A stretch of 64,000 nucleotides of DNA from Larkinella rosea (GTDB lineage: Bacteria > Bacteroidota > Bacteroidia > Cytophagales > Spirosomataceae), in contig NZ_RQJO01000009.1 of NCBI RefSeq assembly GCF_003858635.1, positions 310,001 through 374,000 of the forward strand, read 5' to 3'. The notes beneath the pieces are model-generated. The model saw only the letters and a program-made list of their open reading frames with translations, was not told the DNA's origin and did not search any database. A program made the translations under genes and the position numbers. Of this stretch, positions 52,788-59,911 are shown piece by piece; the first letter of the stretch is position 1; the number at the start of each line of letters is the position of its first letter.

Positions 52788-53885
52788 TTACCGAATCGTG
52801 TAATTTTCCAGCGACTCAAGAAATAGGGCATCGATTTCGGCCCCGATTCCCCAATTGTCTGATAACCTAACTGCATATCCGTCATAAACAACACCGTCAA
52901 CCACCGGATCGGCCGCGTGCTCGAAAGGAGCATCCAGATCGAAAAACGTAATATTTCGGCGGGCAGAGGCAAAATGGGCCTTCGCGGTAATCGCCAGCCG
53001 GGATTCGGACATACAGCCGATCATGCACGGAATACCGGCGGCTTCGGCAATCGTATTTATTTTCAGAGCGTTGAAGATACCGCCACTTTTAGATAATTTG
53101 ATGTTAAAGTAATCGACCGCAGCTTCCTGCGCCAGCCGCAGCGCATCACGATGATGAAACAGTGATTCGTCGGCCATGAGGGGAACGGTGGTTTTTTGAC
53201 GAAGTTGTTTCAGATCGGCTATATTCCAGGCTTTGACCGGTTGTTCGCAGTACTCAATATTCCAGTCCTGAATGGTTCTCAGCACATTCACCGCCGTCAC
53301 ATAGTCCCAGCCCTGATTGGCATCCGTTCGAATCGGAATCCCCCCGCCAACGGCTTCCCGAATTACTTCCACGCGCCGGATGTCGTCGCGCTGGTTGGTA
53401 CCGAGCTTGACTTTGATGGCTACACCGCCTTTTTCCTTGATTCGAATGGCGTCCTGGGCCATGCGCTCCGGCGAATTGAGGTAAATCGTTTCGTCGGTCA
53501 CCAGCGTCCGTTTGGTTCCGCCCAGAAAAGCATACAATGGCATTCTGGCGGCTTTCGCGGCCAGGTCGTACAGCGCCATATCGAAGGCACTTTTTAGGGT
53601 TGGATGATTCGGCAGGTAAGCGTCGAGCCGGTTCAGGTTTCCTTCGATATCCAGTGCGTTTTGCCCAATCAGCAGTCTGGCAAAATCACGCGCAGCAGCA
53701 TACCCGGTTTCCTGGGTTTCGCCCACAATCATCCAGAACGGCGAACCTTCGCCCCAACCGATCAAGCCATCGGCGTGAATCCGGACAAGCAGATTCCGGG
53801 CGCTTTCGATGGTTCCCAACGAAATAGCGATCGGGGCTTTGAGCGGAATATTGAACTTGAAAACGTCGATGTGGCTGATTTTCAT
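52788..53885 (-). CDS. Dipeptide epimerase-like enolase superfamily enzyme
   Basis: Started at the ATG at 53885, this 365-residue protein belongs to the muconate/mandelate branch of the enolase superfamily and resembles L-Ala-D/L-Glu epimerase. Seen are the acid/base Lys in AIKVKLGT, metal ligands in RTDANQGW (Asp), CEQPV (Glu) and MADES (Asp), the second Lys in NIKLSKSGG, and a DLDAPF substrate-contact motif. A longer start at 53924 falls in the repeat and is rejected. The usual role is recycling of peptidoglycan dipeptides. Here it precedes the megasynthase genes by 87 bp on the same strand and could instead change the stereochemistry of their product. Confidence 0.9.
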   Translation of the reverse strand: MKISHIDVFKFNIPLKAPIAISLGTIESARNLLVRIHADGLIGWGEGSPFWMIVGETQETGYAAARDFARLLIGQNALDIEGNLNRLDAYLPNHPTLKSAFDMALYDLAAKAARMPLYAFLGGTKRTLVTDETIYLNSPERMAQDAIRIKEKGGVAIKVKLGTNQRDDIRRVEVIREAVGGGIPIRTDANQGWDYVTAVNVLRTIQDWNIEYCEQPVKAWNIADLKQLRQKTTVPLMADESLFHHRDALRLAQEAAVDYFNIKLSKSGGIFNALKINTIAEAAGIPCMIGCMSESRLAITAKAHFASARRNITFFDLDAPFEHAADPVVDGVVYDGYAVRLSDNWGIGAEIDALFLESLENYTIR

Positions 53886-53888
53886 GCT

Positions 53889-53983
53889 CGTACCCACGGA
53901 CTTTAGTCCGTGTAATCTAATCACGGGAGTTGATATGCGCTGCTGAAATGTAATAATCTCACGGACTAAAGTCCGTGGGTACG
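53889..53983. repeat. Perfect 24-bp inverted repeat filling the gap between epimerase and amidohydrolase
   Basis: CGTACCCACGGACTTTAGTCCGTG (in parts; 53889-53912) pairs exactly with 53960-53983. Each arm is itself nearly a palindrome around ACGGACT/AGTCCGT. The repeat begins 3 bp before the epimerase start and ends at the amidohydrolase stop, so it takes up the whole spacer. A diverged relative lies at 33525-33607. Confidence 0.8.
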
Positions 53984-55126
53984 TTAGTTCGGGAACTGGG
54001 ATTTGTCCAAACCCGGAATGATCCGCAGGGCGTTTTTGTAATACACTTTTTTCAGCACCTCGTCCGGCAACGCCATGCCGTACATCCGCCAGAACGCGTG
54101 GTATTTTTTGTGGTACGGGAAATACTCGTCATCGGTTTCCAGCACGCGGAAATAAGTTGCGTATTCCGACGGAACCCAACTGTCTTTGCCGAACAAAATC
54201 CGGTCCTGATACTTTTCAAAGAACTTGCGGGAGGCCCGCGGTTGCCGGCCGAGTTCGGCAATCACCGCCCCGATTTCGACGAGCATATTCGGGAACACCT
54301 TCATCAGGCTGTCCAGTTTGACCAGATCGTTCGGGTACCAGCCCATGTGGGCGTTGATGAAAGTGGTTTTCGGGTGTTTCCTGAATACATTGTGCTGTTC
54401 CGCAATGAGCTGCTGCCAGGGCACCGGATTGTCGGATGAGCGTTTCCGACCCGGATTGAGCTTCAATTCAAGCCAGCGTTCGTTGAAGCGGTCCATCGGG
54501 TCCCAGAACGGTTTGGGATCGGCGGTATGAATCAAAACCGGTACGCCCAACTGACCGCACTTGGCCCAGATCGGATCCAGGCGCGGATCATCCACCCGAA
54601 CCCGTTTGCCGTCGACATCTTTTACATTGAAACCCAGACTCTTGTAGATTTTTAACCCTTTAGCGCCTTTTTTGATGTCGTCTTCCAACTGCTTGACGGC
54701 TTTCTCCGTCCAGCCTGGTTCGCCCACGTTGACGAAGTTGATGTTAGTAAAAACCGCCAGCCGTTTCGGGTAGCTTTTCTGCACATTCGCCAGGGCATTC
54801 TCCAGAAACGTGGTGCTTTCGGCGGTGTTCGACGTAAAACCGCGTCCGCTCAGGTTGACCATGATGCCCATATTCAGGCTGTCCATCTGAGTGACCAGCT
54901 TCCGCAAATCGGCCCGGTCCATCTCATACTGGTGGTTGTGAACGTCGATAAAGGGGTATTTGGCGCGGGTCAGTTTGTGTTCCGGTGTCTTGAGCGTCGA
55001 AACCGGTTCGTATTCCTCAAAATCGATCGGTCCGCTGGGGGTCGAAACTTTGGGTTGCGCGTAAGCCGTACCGAGCAGGAGGGACAGCGCTGAAAGAGCG
55101 GAGAAAAAGCGCAGGGATAGCGTCAT
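53984..55126 (-). CDS. Exported amidohydrolase (amidohydrolase-2 family)
   Basis: This 380-residue protein has a signal peptide (FFSALSALSLLLGTAYAQ) and a TIM-barrel metal hydrolase fold of the ACMSD/amidohydrolase-2 type, with the metal motif DVHNH near residue 65, the His of INAHMGWYP and the Asp of FGKDSWVP. The family includes decarboxylases and amide or lactone hydrolases. It is encoded just before the epimerase on the same strand. A tailoring role for the assembly-line product is possible, but the protein may be unrelated, since similar secreted amidohydrolases are common in Cytophagales. Confidence 0.85.
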   Translation of the reverse strand: MTLSLRFFSALSALSLLLGTAYAQPKVSTPSGPIDFEEYEPVSTLKTPEHKLTRAKYPFIDVHNHQYEMDRADLRKLVTQMDSLNMGIMVNLSGRGFTSNTAESTTFLENALANVQKSYPKRLAVFTNINFVNVGEPGWTEKAVKQLEDDIKKGAKGLKIYKSLGFNVKDVDGKRVRVDDPRLDPIWAKCGQLGVPVLIHTADPKPFWDPMDRFNERWLELKLNPGRKRSSDNPVPWQQLIAEQHNVFRKHPKTTFINAHMGWYPNDLVKLDSLMKVFPNMLVEIGAVIAELGRQPRASRKFFEKYQDRILFGKDSWVPSEYATYFRVLETDDEYFPYHKKYHAFWRMYGMALPDEVLKKVYYKNALRIIPGLDKSQFPN

Positions 55127-55171
55127 ATTTTATCAGGTAAATCAGTGGAATACAATCGTTTGCCGACAGAC

Positions 55172-55648
55172 TCAGGCATAAATCAACGCAACGCAAAAAG
55201 CCGCAATGCCTTCTTTCCGGCCCACAAAACCGAGGTGTTCGGAGGTTGTGGCTTTAATCGAAATGTCATCTTCCGGGATTTGCATGACCCCCGACAGGCA
55301 GGTTTTCATCGCCGGAATGTGCGGATTCAGTTTCGGTTCCTGCAACACAACGGTTACGTCAATGTTCGAAACTTCATAGCCTTTTTCGCGAATCATTTTA
55401 AGCACTTCGGCCAGCAGCAATTTGCTGTCGACGCCTTTCCAGCGCGGATCTTTGTCCGAAAAATGGTAGCCGATGTTCCGCAGGTTTGCCGCGCCCAGCA
55501 ACGCATCACAGATCACGTGACAAACCACATCGGCGTCGGAATGCCCCAGCGCGCCATGCGTGTGCGGAATCAGGATACCACCCAGCCAGAACGCCCGGTT
55601 TTCGGTCAGTTGATGCACATCGTATCCTTGTCCGACGCGGATTTTCAT
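55172..55648 (-). CDS. ispF: 2-C-methyl-D-erythritol 2,4-cyclodiphosphate synthase
   Basis: This 158-residue enzyme of the MEP isoprenoid pathway cyclises the diphosphate intermediate to MEcPP. The zinc ligands are in GYDVHQL (Asp and His) and the following LGHSDADV (His). FSDKDPRWKG and ATTSEHLGFVGR bind the substrate. The length is typical. It follows the M16 peptidase gene by 39 bp on the same strand and is probably co-transcribed with it. Confidence 0.97.
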   Translation of the reverse strand: MKIRVGQGYDVHQLTENRAFWLGGILIPHTHGALGHSDADVVCHVICDALLGAANLRNIGYHFSDKDPRWKGVDSKLLLAEVLKMIREKGYEVSNIDVTVVLQEPKLNPHIPAMKTCLSGVMQIPEDDISIKATTSEHLGFVGRKEGIAAFCVALIYA

Positions 55649-55666
55649 ATTGGTTCAATTTATTCA

Positions 55667-55700
55667 GCCCGACCTACGCGGCCCGACCTACGCGGCCCGA
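55667..55700. repeat. 14-bp tandem repeat at the M16 gene stop
   Basis: GCCCGACCTACGCG occurs at 55667-55680 and again at 55681-55694, followed by a partial copy (GCCCGA). The second copy contains the stop codon of the M16 peptidase gene, so the duplication may have placed or preserved that stop. Confidence 0.6.
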
Positions 55701-56923
55701 TAAAACAAGGTTGAGCGGTTTTCTTTTCGGAGTATCTGGCTGGCCGTCCGTTGAATATCGTCCGGTGTAATGGCCTGGATCCGTTCCGTTTCCTGATTGA
55801 CCCAATCTGCATTACCGGCATTGGCTGCATACGCCAGGTTCATGGCCCGGTTGAGCAGTTCAACTTCCGAAAATGCCAGCGAGGCTTCCGCCTGATTCTT
55901 CACTTTCGCCAGTTCGTCTTCCGACATGGTTTGGCCAATGATCTCATTCAGAACCGATTCAATGGCCGCGTCTGCTTCCTCCAAAGAGACGCCCTGGTTC
56001 AGCGAACCGCTGATAACGAGTAAACCGGGATCGAGTGAACCGCTGGTGTGGGCCGAAATACCGGTAAACAGGGCCTGCTCTTTCAGCAATTTCTGGTATA
56101 ACCGCGACGATTTTCCCCGACCTAACACATCGCTTAGCAAATCGGCGCTGTAGTAGCCTTCGGAGAAACGACCCGGCATGTGGTACACTTTATAAAGCGC
56201 ATTTAAAGGGACTTCGGCAACGGTTTCCAGAAACCGGGCTTCGGTTTGTATGGGCTCCTGGGGCAGACTGCGAGCGTATACGTTGCCCGCCGGAATGGGT
56301 TCAAACCATTTCTTACACAACTGCTTGACCTGCTCGACGGTAACATTGCCGCCCACCACCAGATTGGCGTTGTTGGGGAGATAATGCGTATAAAAAAACT
56401 GTTTTACATCATCAAGCGTGGCGTTTTCGATGTGGCTGATGTCTTTCCCGATCGTGGCCCACCGATATGGATGCACCTTATACGCCAGCGGACGCAGTTT
56501 CAGCCAGATATCGCCGTATGGTTGGTTGAGATATCGTTGCTTGAATTCTTCGATCACCACTTTTTGCTGCACATCCAGAACTGCCGGGTCGAATGAAAGA
56601 CTCAACATGCGGTCGGATTCCAGCCAGAAGGCGGTTTCCAGGTTGGCGGAGGGGAGCGTGATGTAGTAATTCGTGATATCGGGTGAGGTAAAGGCGTTGT
56701 TTTCGCCCCCGACTTTTTGCAGCGGTTCGTCGTAACTCGGAATGTTTCGGGAGCCTCCAAACATCAGGTGTTCGAACAAATGGGCAAAGCCGGTTTTTCC
56801 CGCATCCTCATCCCGCGACCCGACATTGTACAAAATATTAACCGTAGCCATCGGGCTCGTTGGGTCTTCATGAACGTAGACCTGCAAGCCGTTATCTAAC
56901 ACAAAATGCTCGAATCGAATCAT
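55688..56923 (-). CDS. M16-family zinc peptidase
   Basis: This 411-residue protein is a pitrilysin/insulinase-type peptidase with the inverted zinc motif HLFEH (His48, Glu51, His52) and the third ligand Glu downstream in FWLESDRM. Two M16 domains are present. No signal peptide is seen. The gene is the first of the minus-strand run that leads through ispF to the megasynthases, and a full promoter lies 47 bp before it (56970-57000). A usual partner M16 subunit is not encoded next to it. Confidence 0.93.
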   Translation of the reverse strand: MIRFEHFVLDNGLQVYVHEDPTSPMATVNILYNVGSRDEDAGKTGFAHLFEHLMFGGSRNIPSYDEPLQKVGGENNAFTSPDITNYYITLPSANLETAFWLESDRMLSLSFDPAVLDVQQKVVIEEFKQRYLNQPYGDIWLKLRPLAYKVHPYRWATIGKDISHIENATLDDVKQFFYTHYLPNNANLVVGGNVTVEQVKQLCKKWFEPIPAGNVYARSLPQEPIQTEARFLETVAEVPLNALYKVYHMPGRFSEGYYSADLLSDVLGRGKSSRLYQKLLKEQALFTGISAHTSGSLDPGLLVISGSLNQGVSLEEADAAIESVLNEIIGQTMSEDELAKVKNQAEASLAFSEVELLNRAMNLAYAANAGNADWVNQETERIQAITPDDIQRTASQILRKENRSTLFYRAA

Positions 56924-56969
56924 GGCAAACTTTTTCGGTGGGGGTATCGTTAGGCGTTTTGAGAATAAA

Positions 56970-57000
56970 CAAAAGTAAGGGTCAAATCGTATTCTTCAAA
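56970..57000 (-). promoter_or_regulatory. Consensus Bacteroidetes promoter for the M16 peptidase run
   Basis: On the minus strand TTTG (56997-57000) is followed after exactly 19 bp by TACTTTTG (56970-56977), a full match to the TTTG-N19-TAnnTTTG consensus of the primary sigma factor, 47 bp before the start codon at 56923. Confidence 0.75.
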
Positions 57001-57036
57001 AAAGAACATTCCCGTAACTTGCCAACACGCCATCTC

Positions 57037-58146
57037 ATGAAAAAATTCTGCTTTATTCTTTTCTTATTCGCCCCGTTTTTGGCTGTGGGTCAGTTGCTTG
57101 ACGACGCCGGAGTGCAGCAGCTTCTTCTAAAAGCTTCGGATAAAATTTACAATTACGAATTTGACGAAGCCGACGATTACATTCGTCAGGTGAAAGCCAA
57201 ATATCCACAGCATCCGGTGGTTCCGCTGCTGAAAGCCGTTGAAATGTACTGGCAATATTTACCCATCAAAGACAACAAATCGGCAACGGCGCAGTACACG
57301 AACTACCTCAACCAGAGCGTTGCGCTGTCCAAAAAAATGCTGGACCGGAATGAAGAGGACCCCGAAGGTGCCTTTTTTTCGCTCGCTTCCCACGGCTATC
57401 TGGCCATGAAATACCACTACGACAACGAGATGATGAAAGCCGTCGGAGAAGCTCAGAAAGCCTATAGTTACCTGAAAAAGGGTTTTAAATTAATGGAGAA
57501 AAACCCGGAATTCTATTTTTCAACCGGGCTTTACAATTACTACATCGAGCGGTATCCAATGGATCATCCGGTCTCAAAACCGCTGCTTCTTTTTTTTCAG
57601 AGTGGCGATATGGCGCTGGGTATGAAGCAGATGGAAACCGCCATCCGACGGGGCGTTTTTACCCGCACCGAAACGGCACTTTACCTGGGTCAGATTTACA
57701 TGCAGCACGAAAGTCAATCCGCCCGGGCGGCTGCCTGCCTGAAACCGCTGGCGGATAAATACCCGCAGAACCCCATTTTTACGCTACGTTGTGCCGAAGC
57801 GCTGGCGCAATCAGGCCGGTATCGCGAGGTCCAACCGTATCTGGAGCGACTGCGGACGCTCCCGCAGAAATTTCTGGCCATGCCGATCAAAGTATTGGAC
57901 GGGATAATCGAGGAAAAACTGAATGGCAATCCTAAATTGGCGGTTGAAAGCTACCAGGCTGCCCTTAAACTACCCGTCGACGATGTGTTTACGAAAGAGT
58001 TTGCGGCCCATGCCTACAGCGGTTTGGCCCGGATTTCGGCTCAGACGGGCGACCGAAACCGGGCGAAGTCGATGTACAAAAAAGTATTGAGCCTGGCCGA
58101 ATACAAGTCTTCGATTCAGGAAGCGAAGAATTATCTGAAATCATAA
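57037..58146 (+). CDS. Exported TPR-type repeat protein
   Basis: Started at the ATG at 57037, this 369-residue protein has a signal peptide (FCFILFLFAPFLAVGQ) and then helix pairs with a tetratricopeptide-like pattern (for example ADDYIRQVKAKYPQHPVVPLL and KPLADKYPQNPIFTLRCAEAL). An upstream open frame to 56860 overlaps the M16 gene and is rejected. Members of this type often act as periplasmic binding or scaffold proteins. It is divergent from the M16 gene and ends 16 bp before the phosphotriesterase-like gene, so the two form an operon. Confidence 0.8.
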   Translation: MKKFCFILFLFAPFLAVGQLLDDAGVQQLLLKASDKIYNYEFDEADDYIRQVKAKYPQHPVVPLLKAVEMYWQYLPIKDNKSATAQYTNYLNQSVALSKKMLDRNEEDPEGAFFSLASHGYLAMKYHYDNEMMKAVGEAQKAYSYLKKGFKLMEKNPEFYFSTGLYNYYIERYPMDHPVSKPLLLFFQSGDMALGMKQMETAIRRGVFTRTETALYLGQIYMQHESQSARAAACLKPLADKYPQNPIFTLRCAEALAQSGRYREVQPYLERLRTLPQKFLAMPIKVLDGIIEEKLNGNPKLAVESYQAALKLPVDDVFTKEFAAHAYSGLARISAQTGDRNRAKSMYKKVLSLAEYKSSIQEAKNYLKS

Positions 58147-58162
58147 GCACGCGCCAGGCAGG

Positions 58163-59155
58163 ATGAAACGCCGGACATTTCTGAAAACGTCAATGGCCGC
58201 CGGGCTTTGGCCGGTTTTCCGAACAAAACCGGTCCTCCAGACCGTAACGGGTCCCGTCCGGGCGTCGGAACTGGGCCTGACGCTGATTCACGAACACATT
58301 CTGGTCGATTTTATTGGTGCCGACAAAATCAGTCCGGAGCGGTGGAAACGCCCGGACGTGGTGGCCCGAATGCTGCCTTACCTGCAAAAGCTGCACAAGC
58401 TGGGCGTTCGGACGCTGATCGAATGTACACCCGCCTACCTGGGCCGTGATCCGTTGTTACTGAAAGAGTTATCGGAACAGTCGGGTGTCCGGATGCTGAC
58501 CAATACGGGGTATTACGGCGCGTCGAACGACAAATTTTTGCCCGCCCACGCCTTTACGGAAACCGCTGATCAGCTCGCCGACCGCTGGGTGGCCGAATTT
58601 GAAAACGGGATTGACGGAACCGGTATCCGACCGGCTTTCCTGAAAATTGGCGTCAATCCCGGACCCTTGTCCGACCAACACCGCAAACTGATTACCGCAG
58701 CCGCCCGGACTCACAAACGCACCGGTTTGACCATTTGCTCGCATACCGGGCCGTTCGTTCCGGCGTTCGAGCAGATTGAAGTTTTGAAAACGGAAGGGGT
58801 TGATCCGTCGGCTTTCGTATGGGTTCATGCGCAGGGGAACAATATGGTGCATTACGCCCGCGCCGTTCGTGAAGGAGCCTGGGTCAGTCTGGACGGTTTG
58901 GATGCGACGAATGTGAATCAGTACGTCGATACCTTGTTGCTGATGAAAGAAAACCGGTTTTTGCATCGAACCTTGCTTTCGCACGACGCGGGCTGGTACG
59001 ATCCGGCGCAACCCAACGGCGGTTCCATCGGTCGGGATTATACGGTTTTATTCACCAAACTGATGCCCGAACTCAACCGGAAAGGATTTACCAAAAAAGA
59101 CTGGAAGCAGATTCTGGTCGAAAATCCGAAGGAAGCGTTTTTAATTAAGGGTTAA
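58163..59155 (+). CDS. Phosphotriesterase-like metal hydrolase with twin-arginine-type signal
   Basis: This 330-residue protein starts MKRRTFLKTSMAAG, a twin-arginine-like signal. A TIM-barrel phosphotriesterase-family domain follows, with metal-binding HEH (His43, His45), ICSHTGPF, WVHAQGN and LSHDAGWY. Family members act as lactonases or phosphotriesterases; the native substrate is unknown. It follows the TPR protein gene by 16 bp. Confidence 0.88.
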   Translation: MKRRTFLKTSMAAGLWPVFRTKPVLQTVTGPVRASELGLTLIHEHILVDFIGADKISPERWKRPDVVARMLPYLQKLHKLGVRTLIECTPAYLGRDPLLLKELSEQSGVRMLTNTGYYGASNDKFLPAHAFTETADQLADRWVAEFENGIDGTGIRPAFLKIGVNPGPLSDQHRKLITAAARTHKRTGLTICSHTGPFVPAFEQIEVLKTEGVDPSAFVWVHAQGNNMVHYARAVREGAWVSLDGLDATNVNQYVDTLLLMKENRFLHRTLLSHDAGWYDPAQPNGGSIGRDYTVLFTKLMPELNRKGFTKKDWKQILVENPKEAFLIKG

Positions 59156-59217
59156 GAATTAGCCGCCCTCTAGTTGGCTGAAAATTCTTACTATGCCTAC
59201 ATTTTGATGAGTCAAAG

Positions 59218-59868
59218 ATGAAAAAGGTTTTCATTTTTAGCGGTTTAGGAGCGGACGAGCGGGTATTTAAATACGTAACGTTTTCGGAATTTGACGTAAC
59301 ATTTATTCATTGGATTTGCCCCGAAGAGAATGAAACCATCGAGCATTATGCGGGAAGGCTGATTGAGCAAATTCATGTCAACAGACCCATATTGGTTGGA
59401 CTTTCATTTGGCGGGATAATGGCAACGGAGGTAGCAAAACTCATTGATACTGAAAAAATAATTTTAATTGCTTCTGCAAAGAACCGCCAGGAAGTCCCAT
59501 TCTATTACCGATTTGCAGGCTATTTTAACTTTCATAAGTTTTTGCCAACAAGACTTTTGAAAAGACCCACTCGGATCAGCGATTGGTTTTTCGGGGTACA
59601 GACCCGTGAAGATCGAAGAATGCTGGCGGCAATCCTGCGCGATACCGATGATGTATTTTTGAAATGGGCAATAGATAAAATTGTAAACTGGAGGAATACC
59701 ATACTGCATCAAAACCTAAAACACATTCATGGTACAGCAGACCGAATACTACCGATTCGATTTATTCATTGCGATTTGAAAGTTACTGGCGGAGGTCATT
59801 TTATGACAGTTAACAAATCCATTGAGCTTACTGAGAAAATAGCGGCTTTACTGCATGAATCACTATAG
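59218..59868 (+). CDS. Small alpha/beta hydrolase
   Basis: This 216-residue protein has the alpha/beta hydrolase elements: VFIFSGLGADERVF, the nucleophile Ser63 in GLSFGG, Asp in HGTADRILP and His in GGGHFMT. No signal peptide is seen. Its codons are clearly richer in A and T than those of its neighbours, which suggests recent acquisition or low expression. The substrate is unknown. Confidence 0.85.
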   Translation: MKKVFIFSGLGADERVFKYVTFSEFDVTFIHWICPEENETIEHYAGRLIEQIHVNRPILVGLSFGGIMATEVAKLIDTEKIILIASAKNRQEVPFYYRFAGYFNFHKFLPTRLLKRPTRISDWFFGVQTREDRRMLAAILRDTDDVFLKWAIDKIVNWRNTILHQNLKHIHGTADRILPIRFIHCDLKVTGGGHFMTVNKSIELTEKIAALLHESL

Positions 59869-59911
59869 TAGATAGAAATTATACGCGCCTGTCAATTCAT
59901 CGTTCATCCTT

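Noticed and set aside
53886-53924. Upstream start for the epimerase
   Set aside because: The extra codons lie in an inverted repeat and do not match the family N-terminus.
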